DNA of 64,000 bases from JAXGXT01 sp040772665 (lineage in GTDB: Bacteria > Bacillota > Clostridia > Lachnospirales > Anaerotignaceae). The notes beneath the pieces are model-generated. The model saw nothing but the letters and a program-made list of their open reading frames with translations. It had not been told where the DNA came from and did not search any database. A program made the translations under genes and the position numbers. This document shows positions 1-7,863 of the stretch, piece by piece (the first letter of the stretch is position 1; each line of letters starts with the position of its first letter). The stretch spans positions 310,001-374,000 of the forward strand of contig JAXGXT010000002.1 of the NCBI GenBank assembly GCA_040772665.1, given 5' to 3'.

Positions 1-861
1 CAAAATACAATATCAGAAATTTTAAAAAGAAAAGAGCCGAAAGATATTTTACTTTGCACTTTAGGCAATTATCAAAAGCCTATAGCAGACAAAGTTAATC
101 TTGTTACTGTGGAATCGGGTATAGGATATACAGGAATATTTGCAAACTTTAGAATTTTTGAATCTTATGCATGGATGCATCATGTTTATGGTTTGTTTAA
201 AATAGAAGACGGCGCATGGTATGATGCTGTTATACCTAATTATTTTGATTTAGAAGATTTTCCTTATAAGGAAGACAAGCAGGACTATCTTTTATATTTC
301 GGCAGAATAATAGGAAGAAAAGGTGTGCGTATAGCCTCTGATGTGGCAAAAGCAACAGGGCATAAGCTTTATGTTGTTGGGCAAGGCTCTCTTGACGATT
401 TAAATGAAGGCCTTAATTTAGGCGGTGAAAAGCATATTTTCTATATGCCTGCGGTTGGAGCCGAGGAAAGGGCAAGACTTTTAAGCAATGCTAAAGCTGT
501 TTTGATGCCTACCTATTACCTTGAGCCTTTCGGAGGAGTTAATGTTGAGGCTCAGCTTTGTGGAACTCCCGTTATTACAAGCGACTGGGGTGCTTTTTCG
601 GAAACGGTTTTGCATGGCACAACAGGCTATAGATGTAGAACATTTGAAGAGTTTTGTTGGGTGGTTAATAATATTTCAAATATTAAACCTTATAAATGCA
701 GACAATGGGCTGAAAAAAACTATTCAATGGATAGAGTTGGAGAAATGTATGAAGAATATTTTCAACGAATTTATAAACTTTTTAATAAAGGCTGGTATGA
801 AAAAAATGATGGAAGAATAAATCTTAACTGGCTTAAAAAATATTACCCTTTTGAGGATTAG
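1..861 (+). CDS. GT4-type glycosyltransferase, C-terminal part
   Basis: The reading frame is open from the first base of the window, so the true start lies outside; 286 residues are visible. A GT-B fold sugar transferase of family GT4 is indicated by the GRIIGRKG stretch that opens the second Rossmann domain, by the GQGSL turn, and by the EPFGGVNVE segment (an E-x7-E motif, around visible residue 174) followed by the CGTPVI and GTTGY signatures that hold the nucleotide-sugar donor. No membrane segment is seen in the visible part. The acceptor and sugar cannot be read from sequence. It ends at an intrinsic terminator and is transcriptionally separate from the oxidoreductase operon downstream. 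Confidence 0.85.
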   Translation, partial: QNTISEILKRKEPKDILLCTLGNYQKPIADKVNLVTVESGIGYTGIFANFRIFESYAWMHHVYGLFKIEDGAWYDAVIPNYFDLEDFPYKEDKQDYLLYFGRIIGRKGVRIASDVAKATGHKLYVVGQGSLDDLNEGLNLGGEKHIFYMPAVGAEERARLLSNAKAVLMPTYYLEPFGGVNVEAQLCGTPVITSDWGAFSETVLHGTTGYRCRTFEEFCWVVNNISNIKPYKCRQWAEKNYSMDRVGEMYEEYFQRIYKLFNKGWYEKNDGRINLNWLKKYYPFED

Positions 862-900
862 CTATCTAAAAATAATTGAATAGATATAGGTTTTTTTATA

Positions 901-943
901 CAAAAAGGTTTTATGATGATTTTATCTCATAAGGCCTTTTTTG
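901..943 (+). terminator. intrinsic terminator of the glycosyltransferase
   Basis: An inverted repeat (AAAAAGG-TTTTATGA against TCATAAGG-CCTTTTTT, with two G-T pairs) ends in a T run. It lies 40 bases after the stop codon. Confidence 0.75.
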
Positions 944-1051
944 TAGTTGAAATTCAGATAAAATTTTCAGATAAAAAAGAATTTTAAAGATGACAGTTAA
1001 AATGAACAAAAATGAACTTGAAATTTTGTATAGTTTTTCGAAAGAGTGTAT

Positions 1052-1063
1052 TTTGTATACAAA
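1052..1063. promoter_or_regulatory. perfect 12-bp palindrome, possible operator
   Basis: TTTGTATACAAA is fully self-complementary. Its core TTGTATACAA resembles the operators of GntR-family repressors. No regulator gene is adjacent, so the assignment is inference. It is about 200 bases upstream of the promoter at 1260. Confidence 0.3.
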
Positions 1064-1200
1064 TAAAAACAATTTCGGTGTAAAAGTTTATATTAAAAAG
1101 ACATGAATATAAATATGCATAACAAATTAATGCCTTAAAAAATAAGGATTTGTGCAAAACTACTAATATGTATAATTAAATAAACAATTTATCAAATGCT

Positions 1201-1226
1201 TTTGTGTATATATATCAATACACAAA
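1201..1226. promoter_or_regulatory. inverted repeat upstream of the oxidoreductase promoter
   Basis: TTTGTGTAT and ATACACAAA form a perfect 9-bp inverted repeat with an 8-base spacer, ending 34 bases before the -35 box at 1260. No T run follows, so an operator is more likely than a terminator. The 475-base stretch 862-1336 otherwise holds only the terminator, a weak 38-codon frame and the promoter. Confidence 0.4.
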
Positions 1227-1259
1227 GTGAAGTGTACAGTAAAAAGTACAAAAATAGTA

Positions 1260-1287
1260 TTGCATACAGAAAACAGTATGTTATAAT
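1260..1287 (+). promoter_or_regulatory. sigma-A promoter of the ATPase-oxidoreductase operon
   Basis: TTGCAT (1260-1265) and TATAAT (1282-1287) are separated by 16 bases, 50 bases before the first gene. A weak dyad CATAC-N8-GTATG (1263-1280) sits in the spacer. Confidence 0.65.
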
Positions 1288-1336
1288 TAAATCATAAAAT
1301 ATATTTCATTCCATGAAGCACTGAGGGGGGCGTTAA

Positions 1337-2023
1337 GTGATTACGGAAGATAAAAGAATAAGAATTATCACCGGTCATTACGGTAGCGGCAAAACTGAAT
1401 TTTCAGTAAACTATGCTATTATGCTGGCAAAGGCTTCAAAAAATAAAGTGGCATTTGCCGATATGGATATAGTTAATGTATATTTTCGTTCTCGAGAAGT
1501 AAGAGAGAAAATTACGTCACAAGGTATAAGAATGATGGATTCCTCCATTAATTCTTCAGCAGACCTTCCCGCCATTCCAGCCGAGATGTATGCACCTTTT
1601 GCCGATAAATCATATGACTATGTTATTGATCTTGGAGGCAATGATGTTGGAACAACTGTGCTTGGAAGGTATAAGGAAATAATGAAAACCGAAGAAACCG
1701 ACTTTTTCATGGTTGTTAATGTTTTTAGACCTGACACAATGGATGTAAAAAAAATATTAACCGAAAAAGAAAAGCTTGAACGGCGTTCAGGAATTTCTGT
1801 TACTGGGTTTATAAACAACTCAAACCTTGTTAGGGATACAAAAGCAGAGGACATTTTATATGGAGATGAAATTTTAAAAGAAGTGAGCCGTATTACCGAT
1901 GTTCCGATTAAATACACATCATATGTTGAAGATGTGGTTAAAGATATGACGGAAGAGGTAAAAAGTAAGCTTGCGGGAGAAATTATTCCCATGAAATATT
2001 TTATGAGGGCAGTTTGGATGTAA
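1337..2023 (+). CDS. SIMIBI-type P-loop ATPase of the 2-oxoacid oxidoreductase operon
   Basis: The 228-residue protein carries a Walker A motif GHYGSGKT at residues 13-20 and a second conserved stretch ADMDIVNVYF near residue 41, the arrangement of MinD/CobQ-like nucleotide-binding proteins. A run DYVIDLGGNDVG near residue 100 looks like the Walker B region. It starts with GTG, six to seven bases after a strong GAGGGGGG site; no ATG fits better. It is the first gene of an operon with ferredoxin oxidoreductase subunits and the spacing to the next gene is 50 bases. Its role is not established by the sequence. Metal or cofactor insertion, or redox-linked maturation of the complex, would be inference from the neighbourhood. 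Confidence 0.8.
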   Translation: MITEDKRIRIITGHYGSGKTEFSVNYAIMLAKASKNKVAFADMDIVNVYFRSREVREKITSQGIRMMDSSINSSADLPAIPAEMYAPFADKSYDYVIDLGGNDVGTTVLGRYKEIMKTEETDFFMVVNVFRPDTMDVKKILTEKEKLERRSGISVTGFINNSNLVRDTKAEDILYGDEILKEVSRITDVPIKYTSYVEDVVKDMTEEVKSKLAGEIIPMKYFMRAVWM

Positions 2024-2073
2024 GAAGAAACAGGAACTTTTAAGGACATAAATTAAAGGAGGTGCTTTTTAGA

Positions 2074-2292
2074 ATGTCAAAGTTTATGGTAACTTTTAAC
2101 AGCAAAGAGTGCAAGGGATGCGAATTGTGTGTAAATGCATGTCCAAAAGATATTATTGCGCTTAACCATGAAATAACAAATGACGCAGGTTACAGCCCAG
2201 CGGCAATTGAAGACATGGATTCATGTATAGGATGTCAAAGCTGTGTAAGAATGTGCCCTGATTGCATAATCACAATCGTTAAAAACGACTAA
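2074..2292 (+). CDS. vorD: 2-oxoacid:ferredoxin oxidoreductase, ferredoxin (delta) subunit
   Basis: This 72-residue protein has two complete CxxCxxCxxxCP motifs (CKGCELCVNACP near residue 14 and CIGCQSCVRMCP near residue 50), each predicted to bind one 4Fe-4S cluster. It would pass electrons from the catalytic subunits to free ferredoxin. An upstream in-frame GTG at 2062 falls inside the AAAGGAGGTG ribosome site, so ATG at 2074 is the better start. It is followed at once by the alpha, beta and gamma subunit genes. The family is small and uniform, so the function is secure at the subunit level. Substrate specificity comes from the other subunits. Confidence 0.88.
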   Translation: MSKFMVTFNSKECKGCELCVNACPKDIIALNHEITNDAGYSPAAIEDMDSCIGCQSCVRMCPDCIITIVKND

Positions 2293-2317
2293 ACCGTTAG
2301 AGAGGAGTAATTATATA

Positions 2318-3379
2318 ATGGCTAAAATAATTATGAAGGGCAACGAAGCAATATCAAAAGCAGCTATTATCGGCGGCTGCAGATATTTCTTTGGATACCC
2401 TATTACACCGCAAAACGAAATTCCCGAATATCTTTCAAGGGAACTTTTTGAAGTTGGCGGAACATTTATACAAGCAGAAAGTGAAGTTGCGGCAATTAAC
2501 ATGGTTCATGGTGCAGGCGGGTGCGGTGCAAGAGTTATGACAAGTTCTTCATCTCCTGGAATTGCTCTTAAACAAGAGGGTATAGGATATTGTGTTGCAG
2601 GTGAAGTTCCTTGCGTAATAGTTTCCGTTATGAGAGGCGGCCCTGGTCTTGGAACAATCCAGCCTTCACAAAGCGATTATAACCAGACTACAAGAGGCGG
2701 CGGTAATGGAGATTACCATATTCCTGTTCTTGCTCCCGGTTCTGTTCAAGAAGCTGTTGATGATGTTAAAGAGGCTTTTGAAATTGCAGAATGTTACAGA
2801 ACTCCTGTGTTTGTGCTTGTTGACGGTGTTATCGGCCAGATGATGGAGCCTGTCGAACTTGAAAATCCTGTTAAAACAAGAGAATATCCTCCTAAAGAAA
2901 CATGGGCAATGGGATATGGAACAAACGATAAACCAAACTTTATTGAAAACCTTATTTTAGATGCACCTTCATGTGAAGCAAGAAACATAAGATTTTTCAA
3001 GGAAAAATATGCAGTTATAGAAGAAAAAGAAGTTAAATGGGAAGAATATTTAATGGATGATGCTGAATATGCTTTTGTTGCATACGGCACAACATCAAGA
3101 ATTGTTAAAAGCGCAATAAGAGCATTAAGAGAAAAAGGCTTTAAAGTTGGGCTTATAAGACCAAGAACATTGTGGCCTTTCCCACAAACACCTTTCCAAA
3201 ATGAAAAAATTAAAAAATTCATTGCTGTGGAGATGAGCATGGGTCAGATTGTTCCTGATGTTCAGCTTGCATGTAACGATAAAAACAAAGTTGTTTTCTT
3301 TGGAAGATGCGGCGGTGTAATTCCTACACCTGAAGAGGTGGAAGAATATGCAGAAAAAGTTATGGGAGGTGCGCAGTAA
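2318..3379 (+). CDS. vorB: 2-oxoacid:ferredoxin oxidoreductase, alpha subunit (VorB type)
   Basis: The 353-residue subunit carries the GYPITP motif (residues 26-31) typical of the pyrimidine-binding domain in pyruvate/2-oxoacid:ferredoxin oxidoreductases. It also has the QAESEVAAINMVHGA and MTSSSSPG stretches of the 3-methyl-2-oxobutanoate (VorB) branch. The complex would oxidise branched-chain 2-oxoacids to acyl-CoA and CO2 with reduction of ferredoxin, a step in anaerobic amino-acid fermentation. Its reverse supplies 2-oxoacids for biosynthesis. The ribosome site GAGGAG is 11 bases upstream of the ATG, and the stop overlaps the next start by one base. The 2-oxoglutarate (KorA) branch is close in sequence and remains possible. 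Confidence 0.85.
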   Translation: MAKIIMKGNEAISKAAIIGGCRYFFGYPITPQNEIPEYLSRELFEVGGTFIQAESEVAAINMVHGAGGCGARVMTSSSSPGIALKQEGIGYCVAGEVPCVIVSVMRGGPGLGTIQPSQSDYNQTTRGGGNGDYHIPVLAPGSVQEAVDDVKEAFEIAECYRTPVFVLVDGVIGQMMEPVELENPVKTREYPPKETWAMGYGTNDKPNFIENLILDAPSCEARNIRFFKEKYAVIEEKEVKWEEYLMDDAEYAFVAYGTTSRIVKSAIRALREKGFKVGLIRPRTLWPFPQTPFQNEKIKKFIAVEMSMGQIVPDVQLACNDKNKVVFFGRCGGVIPTPEEVEEYAEKVMGGAQ

Positions 3380-4128
3380 TGTCAACAACAATATTTACTA
3401 AGCCTAATGGTCTTACAGACAGAAGGATGCACTATTGCCCCGGCTGCGGACATGGTATAGTTCACAGAATAATTGCAGAATGTATAGAGGAAATGGGGGA
3501 AACAGACAACACAATAATTTGTGCCCCTGTTGGATGTGCTGTTCTTGCTCCTAACTATTTTAAATATGATGGAATTCACTGTTCACACGGAAGGGCACCT
3601 GCAACGGCAACCGGCGCAAAGAGAGTTCATCCTGACAAAATGGTGTTTACATATCAAGGCGACGGAGACCTTGCGTCAATTGGTATGGCTGAAATAGTTC
3701 ATGCTGCAGCAAGAGGTGAAAACTTTACAACAATTTTCATCAATAATGGTATTTACGGCATGACAGGAGGTCAAATGGCTCCTACAACACTTCCCGGTAT
3801 GAAAGCTACAACATCACAAGCGGGAAGAGATCCTTCAAGAAACGGAAATCCTATACGTGTAAGCGAGCTTTTAAGCACCCTTGACGGCCCTGCATATATT
3901 GAAAGGGTTGCAGTTGATAAACCTGCAAACGTTATCAAGACTAAAAAGGCAATCAAAAAAGCGTTTGAACTTCAAAAAGCTAAAAAGGGTTTTACATTAA
4001 TTGAAGTGTTATCAAGCTGTCCAACAAACTGGGGGCTTAATGCTGTGAAATCGATGGAGTTTGTAGGGGAAAAAATGATTCCATACTATCCTCTCGGAGT
4101 TTACAAAGAAGTAAAGGAGGAAGAATAA
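3379..4128 (+). CDS. 2-oxoacid:ferredoxin oxidoreductase, beta subunit (thiamine diphosphate binding)
   Basis: The 249-residue subunit contains YCPGCGHG (residues 19-26), common to beta subunits of this superfamily. The thiamine diphosphate motif runs from GDGD (94-97) to NNGIYGMTGGQ (about 124-134). The start ATG overlaps the alpha-subunit stop in TAATG, which suggests translational coupling and 1:1 stoichiometry. A GGGAGGTG site lies inside the end of the alpha gene. Lysine-rich residues near the C-terminus (TKKAIKKAFELQKAKKG) are ordinary for the family. The beta subunit holds the cofactor that attacks the oxoacid, and the alpha subunit completes the active site. Both KorB and VorA are names in use, so I leave the symbol blank. 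Confidence 0.87.
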   Translation: MSTTIFTKPNGLTDRRMHYCPGCGHGIVHRIIAECIEEMGETDNTIICAPVGCAVLAPNYFKYDGIHCSHGRAPATATGAKRVHPDKMVFTYQGDGDLASIGMAEIVHAAARGENFTTIFINNGIYGMTGGQMAPTTLPGMKATTSQAGRDPSRNGNPIRVSELLSTLDGPAYIERVAVDKPANVIKTKKAIKKAFELQKAKKGFTLIEVLSSCPTNWGLNAVKSMEFVGEKMIPYYPLGVYKEVKEEE

Positions 4129-4129
4129 T

Positions 4130-4684
4130 ATGGGAAAAGTTCATAAAATAAGCTGTTCCGGTTTCGGCGGTCAGGGTGTTATGTCCATGGGTCAGCTTTT
4201 AACATATGCAGGAATGATTGACGGAAAAGAAGTTTCATGGGTGCCTTCTTACGGGCCTGAGATGCGTGGCGGAACTGCAAACTGTTCTGTTGTTGTTTCA
4301 GATGACCCAGTAGGTTCACCTATTTTTGAAGAGGGAATTACAACTGCGGTGGTTATGAATCTTCCTTCGTTCCATAAGTTTGTTTCAAAGGTTGCTCCCG
4401 GAGGTTCAATCTTTGTTAACTCAAGCATTATTGATGAAAAGGTAGATAGAACAGACGTAAAGGTTTATTATATACCTGTAAATGATATTGCAAACGAACT
4501 TGGTAATTCAAAATTAATCAATATTATAATGCTTGGTGCTGTTATAGAAATTGACAGGATTGTTGAAAGCGAATCAATTCTTCAGGCATTCCTTAAAGTG
4601 TTTGGAGAAAATAAGGCAAAACTTATTCCTCTTAACAGACAGGCACTTGAAAAAGGTGCTGAAGTAGCAAAAAATTTAAAATAG
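4130..4684 (+). CDS. 2-oxoacid:ferredoxin oxidoreductase, gamma subunit
   Basis: The 184-residue protein begins with the family signature GFGGQGV (residues 11-17) and has SYGPEMRGG near residue 42, as in gamma subunits of pyruvate and other 2-oxoacid:ferredoxin oxidoreductases. This domain helps bind coenzyme A and interacts with the alpha subunit. It starts one base after the beta-subunit stop, with an AAGGAGG site inside the beta gene. A strong terminator directly downstream closes the operon, so the gene order is ATPase, delta, alpha, beta, gamma, a complete four-subunit complex. Confidence 0.87.
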   Translation: MGKVHKISCSGFGGQGVMSMGQLLTYAGMIDGKEVSWVPSYGPEMRGGTANCSVVVSDDPVGSPIFEEGITTAVVMNLPSFHKFVSKVAPGGSIFVNSSIIDEKVDRTDVKVYYIPVNDIANELGNSKLINIIMLGAVIEIDRIVESESILQAFLKVFGENKAKLIPLNRQALEKGAEVAKNLK

Positions 4685-4696
4685 TTTAAAACTTCT

Positions 4697-4734
4697 AAGA
4701 AGCGAGGGAAATCAGTCCTCGCTTCTTATTTTTT
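4697..4734 (+). terminator. intrinsic terminator of the oxidoreductase operon
   Basis: A perfect 11-bp stem (AAGAAGCGAGG / CCTCGCTTCTT) with a 9-base loop is followed by TATTTTTTC. Confidence 0.92.
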
Positions 4735-4743
4735 CGATTAAGG

Positions 4744-4772
4744 TTTACCTAAAAGAAAAAATGTATTATAAT
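4744..4772 (+). promoter_or_regulatory. sigma-A promoter of the sepF-region operon
   Basis: TTTACC (4744-4749), 17 bases, TATAAT (4767-4772), just after the terminator and 61 bases before the HlyD-like gene. Confidence 0.65.
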
Positions 4773-4833
4773 TTAGGATAACATTGTAAATCCTTGGTTT
4801 TATTAAGCTTATAGGAAGTTTTGGAGTGAAAAC

Positions 4834-6312
4834 ATGTCTGATGGGAGAAAAAACTCACGTTATAAGAAGAGAAGCGGTAATAAAGGCTATAAAATATTGA
4901 CTGTTGCAGTGTTTACTTTTTTGTCAATATACCTTTTAGGGTATTTAATTGCCTTTATAAGCAAGCCTTCAATTTCCATAGAAACAGTGAGTTATGGCAC
5001 GATTAATGCACCGGCATCTTTAAGGGGCATTATTGTAAGGGAAGAAATGGTTGTAAAAAGTCAAATTGACGGACAACCCTCTTATAACTATGCGGAAAAT
5101 TCAAGGGTGGCTAAAAATGCTCTTGTATGTACAGTTAAAAATGGAGGTGCAGCCGCATTAATTGAAGAGGAAATTAAAAAAATAGATAAAAGCATAATAG
5201 AAATTCAAAAAAAAAGGAAAGATTTTTCTATTTTCAGAGAAGATATTGAGCGTGTTCAAAAAAACATAGAAAATATAGTTGATGAAAGTATTTATAAATT
5301 CGGAAATTCAAATATATCTGATATGTATTCAGTTAAAAGCCGAATTGAAGACCAAGTTAAACTGAGAAATCAAATTTGGCTTGCGGAAAACAGTGGAAGC
5401 ATTTCTAACCTTGCAGAAGAAAAACTTAGTTATGAAACACGCCTTTCAGAAAATAAAAGCTATGTGAAGGCAGAAAAAAGTGGTCTTGTATCTTTAAAAA
5501 CAGACGGCTTTGAAGATATAGTTACTTATGAAACTGTAAATGATATTGCTCAAGAGCAAATAAAAATGAAAGTTCAGCCTCAATATATTTCCAAAAACAT
5601 GTCTGTTACAGCAGGTTCTCCTCTTTTTAAACTTGTTACATCAAACACATGGCGTATAGTTACATACATACCCAATGAAACTGCATCAAAGTGGAAAAAG
5701 GGTGACTATTTAAATCTATATGTTAATGTTGAAGACGAGGTAAAAAGCGTTAGTGTAGAAATAGAGAGTATGGAAGAAAGGGATAGTTTAACATACACTG
5801 TTTTTGTTACAGATAAAAACATTATAGATTTTCTTGACTTTAGAACTATTGACTTTAAAGCAGAGGAAAATATATATGAAGGTTTTAAAATTCCCAATGA
5901 AGCAATAGTTGAAAAGACTTTTATAAAAATTCCAAAGGATTGTGTTTCCTCAAGTCTTGACGATATGGCTGTAATAAAAAGAAAAGCTGATGGTGATGAG
6001 CTTATTAAAATAAAGGTTTTTAAAAGTGATGAGGAAAATTTATATATACTTCAAGATTTTAAAGAACTTAAAATAGGCGACACCATTATTCCTCCCGGAG
6101 AAAATTCTCAAGCTTATATTTTAAACCAGGTTGAAACCTATAAGGGTGTGTATGTGGCAAACAGCTCTGTTGCAGAGTTTACTGTGGTTGACATTTTAGG
6201 CTCAAACAGTGAATATTCTGTTGTCAGCGCACAAAGCAGATACGGGCTTAAGATTTATGACAAAATAGTTTCAGACGCAAGAGCTGTTGAAAGCGAAGAA
6301 AATATAAATTAA
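4834..6312 (+). CDS. HlyD-like membrane-anchored protein at head of division cluster
   Basis: This 492-residue protein has a basic N-terminus, one membrane segment (about residues 21-43) and a long extracytoplasmic part. The extracytoplasmic part contains a coiled-coil hairpin (about 110-220, rich in E, K and I) flanked by beta-rich segments, the layout of HlyD/membrane-fusion-type adaptors. No partner ABC transporter is adjacent; instead yggS and sepF follow. In Clostridia a gene of this type commonly precedes yggS-sepF, so a cell-envelope or division-linked role is plausible but unproven. Start: ATG at 4834 with GGAGTG seven bases upstream. Gene length, and the YIPNETASKWKKGDYL lipoyl-like segment near 275, fit an adaptor rather than a peptidase. 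Confidence 0.65.
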   Translation: MSDGRKNSRYKKRSGNKGYKILTVAVFTFLSIYLLGYLIAFISKPSISIETVSYGTINAPASLRGIIVREEMVVKSQIDGQPSYNYAENSRVAKNALVCTVKNGGAAALIEEEIKKIDKSIIEIQKKRKDFSIFREDIERVQKNIENIVDESIYKFGNSNISDMYSVKSRIEDQVKLRNQIWLAENSGSISNLAEEKLSYETRLSENKSYVKAEKSGLVSLKTDGFEDIVTYETVNDIAQEQIKMKVQPQYISKNMSVTAGSPLFKLVTSNTWRIVTYIPNETASKWKKGDYLNLYVNVEDEVKSVSVEIESMEERDSLTYTVFVTDKNIIDFLDFRTIDFKAEENIYEGFKIPNEAIVEKTFIKIPKDCVSSSLDDMAVIKRKADGDELIKIKVFKSDEENLYILQDFKELKIGDTIIPPGENSQAYILNQVETYKGVYVANSSVAEFTVVDILGSNSEYSVVSAQSRYGLKIYDKIVSDARAVESEENIN

Positions 6313-6331
6313 CAGAAGAAAGGAGTATTAA

Positions 6332-7048
6332 ATGAGTTTAATAAAAGAAAATATTGAAGAAATAAACAAAAGAATTGAAAAAGCAGCTTTAAAAAGCGGA
6401 CGAAAAAAAGAAGATATTACTTTTGTTGTTGTTACAAAAACTGTTGATACAGAAAGAATGAAAGAAGCCGCATGTTGCGGCGAAGTCAATTTCGGAGAAA
6501 ATAAAGTTCAGGAATTGACAAATAAGTATGATAGTTTTGGAAATGAAATTAAATGGCATCTTATAGGCCACTTGCAGACAAACAAAGTAAAGTATATAAT
6601 TGATAAAGTTGAACTTATTCATTCTGTGGACAGCGTTAAACTTGCCGAAGAAATTTCAAAGCGTGCAGTGCAAAAAGAAATTTCGGCAAAAGTTCTTCTT
6701 GAAGTTAATGTTGCGAAAGAAGAAAGTAAATTTGGCATAAAACCAGAAAAATTAGAAGAGGCTGCAAAAGAAATTGCCCTTTTGCCTAATGTAGAAATAA
6801 AAGGTCTAATGACGGTGGCCCCTTTTGTAGAAAATCCGGAAGAAAACAGAATATATTTCAGGCAAATGAGGGAATTACTTGTTGACATCAACAGCAAAAA
6901 AATTGATAATATAGATATGGAAGTGCTTTCTATGGGAATGACAGGAGATTACGAAGTTGCAATTGAAGAAGGCTCTACATTAATTAGAATTGGAACGGGA
7001 GTTTTTGGAGAGAGATTTTATCCAATAAAAACTAAGGAGGAAAATTAA
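6332..7048 (+). CDS. yggS: PLP homeostasis protein, YggS/YlmE family
   Basis: The 238-residue protein belongs to the small single-domain alanine-racemase-fold family that carries pyridoxal 5'-phosphate. The expected lysine is K36 in VVVTKTV, followed by FGENKVQE (about 53-60) and WHLIGHLQTNK (about 70-80), all hallmarks of the family. The late STLIRIGTGVFGER motif holds the phosphate. Known homologues keep free PLP and vitamin B6 vitamers in balance and have no confirmed catalytic reaction. It lies 19 bases after the HlyD-like gene and one base before sepF. In Gram-positive bacteria yggS/ylmE is typically next to sepF, as here. Confidence 0.93.
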   Translation: MSLIKENIEEINKRIEKAALKSGRKKEDITFVVVTKTVDTERMKEAACCGEVNFGENKVQELTNKYDSFGNEIKWHLIGHLQTNKVKYIIDKVELIHSVDSVKLAEEISKRAVQKEISAKVLLEVNVAKEESKFGIKPEKLEEAAKEIALLPNVEIKGLMTVAPFVENPEENRIYFRQMRELLVDINSKKIDNIDMEVLSMGMTGDYEVAIEEGSTLIRIGTGVFGERFYPIKTKEEN

Positions 7049-7049
7049 A

Positions 7050-7553
7050 GTGGGATTATTTGATAAAGTTAGAGGGGCTTTTGCTCCAAGCGGCTATGAC
7101 GATGATTATGATGATGATTTTGAGGGCTATGATGAGCCTGCAAAAACTTCAAGAGAGGCTATGGACTATGCACCGTCTTCCGTTAGAAGCACATCTGCTG
7201 CTCCAAGCTATCAAACAACAAAAAGAAGTTCTTCTCAGGTTGTAAGCATACATACAAATGTGCAGATGCAAGTTTGCATTGTTAAACCTGAAAAATATGA
7301 GGATGCACAAGAAATTTGCGATCAAATAAAATCAAGACGTCCTGTTGTTGTTAATCTTGAAAAAATTGAATATCCAACCGCTCAAAGAATTATGGACTTT
7401 TTAACAGGTACATGCTATTCTTTGGACGGAACAATTCAAAGAGTTGCAAATAACATATTTATTATTGCGCCTGAAAATGTTGATGTTTCAGGAGATTTTA
7501 AAGAGGAACTTAAAACTAAAGGTGTTATTCTTCCATGGGCAGGTTCAAAATAA
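7050..7553 (+). CDS. sepF: cell division protein SepF
   Basis: This 167-residue protein has the classic SepF layout: a short N-terminal amphipathic helix (MGLFDKVRGAF) for membrane binding, an acidic and low-complexity linker (DDDYDDDFEGYDE, then Ser-rich), and a C-terminal globular domain (about 85-165) with the RRPVVVNLEKI and FLTGTCYSLDGTIQRV stretches. SepF rings bundle FtsZ and tether it to the membrane. ftsA is not seen anywhere in this window, which fits a SepF-dependent Z-ring anchor. It starts with GTG after an AAGGAGG site. An unbroken run of genes follows through rluD and beyond. Confidence 0.93.
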   Translation: MGLFDKVRGAFAPSGYDDDYDDDFEGYDEPAKTSREAMDYAPSSVRSTSAAPSYQTTKRSSSQVVSIHTNVQMQVCIVKPEKYEDAQEICDQIKSRRPVVVNLEKIEYPTAQRIMDFLTGTCYSLDGTIQRVANNIFIIAPENVDVSGDFKEELKTKGVILPWAGSK

Positions 7554-7570
7554 TTTAACGGAGTCTTTAT

Positions 7571-7852
7571 ATGCAAAATTTACTTTTAAATTCAATAGAC
7601 GTTTTTTTCAAATTATTATATTTTTTAATTTTTGCAAGAATAATTTTATCATGGCTTCCTGCTTTAAATCAAACACCAATAGGTGCAATGCTGTATTCTC
7701 TTACAGAGCCTATTTTAGGCCCTGTTCGGAACATGGTGAACAAATCTCCCATTGGCGGAGGTATGATGCTTGATTTTTCGCCTATTATTGCATTGTTTTT
7801 AATGGATATTGTTAAGATGGTGCTTATAAATGTTGTTTTGTTTATCTTTTAG
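7571..7852 (+). CDS. YggT family membrane protein
   Basis: The 93-residue protein has two hydrophobic segments (about 8-28 and 68-90) joined by a loop containing NQTPIGAMLYSLTEPILGPVRN, the characteristic YggT (YGGT domain) sequence in which the T-E-P-I-L-x-P-x-R core is conserved. It is an integral membrane protein of the division cluster; its molecular role is not settled. Position between sepF and ylmH is the standard order in Firmicutes. The start ATG lies a few bases after ACGGAGTC, a modest ribosome site. Confidence 0.88.
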   Translation: MQNLLLNSIDVFFKLLYFLIFARIILSWLPALNQTPIGAMLYSLTEPILGPVRNMVNKSPIGGGMMLDFSPIIALFLMDIVKMVLINVVLFIF

Positions 7853-7863
7853 GCAGGTGCAGT

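Noticed and set aside
990..1106. 38-codon frame in the gap before the oxidoreductase operon
   Set aside because: No ribosome-binding site, ordinary AT-rich composition, and it crosses the palindrome at 1052. Likely chance.
1618..2049. 143-codon frame antisense to the P-loop ATPase gene
   Set aside because: Shadow of a real gene; hydrophobic and Ser-rich composition is typical of reading the opposite strand of AT-rich coding DNA. The same holds for other long antisense frames within murA, smc, ftsZ, pcrA, prfC, gap and folC.
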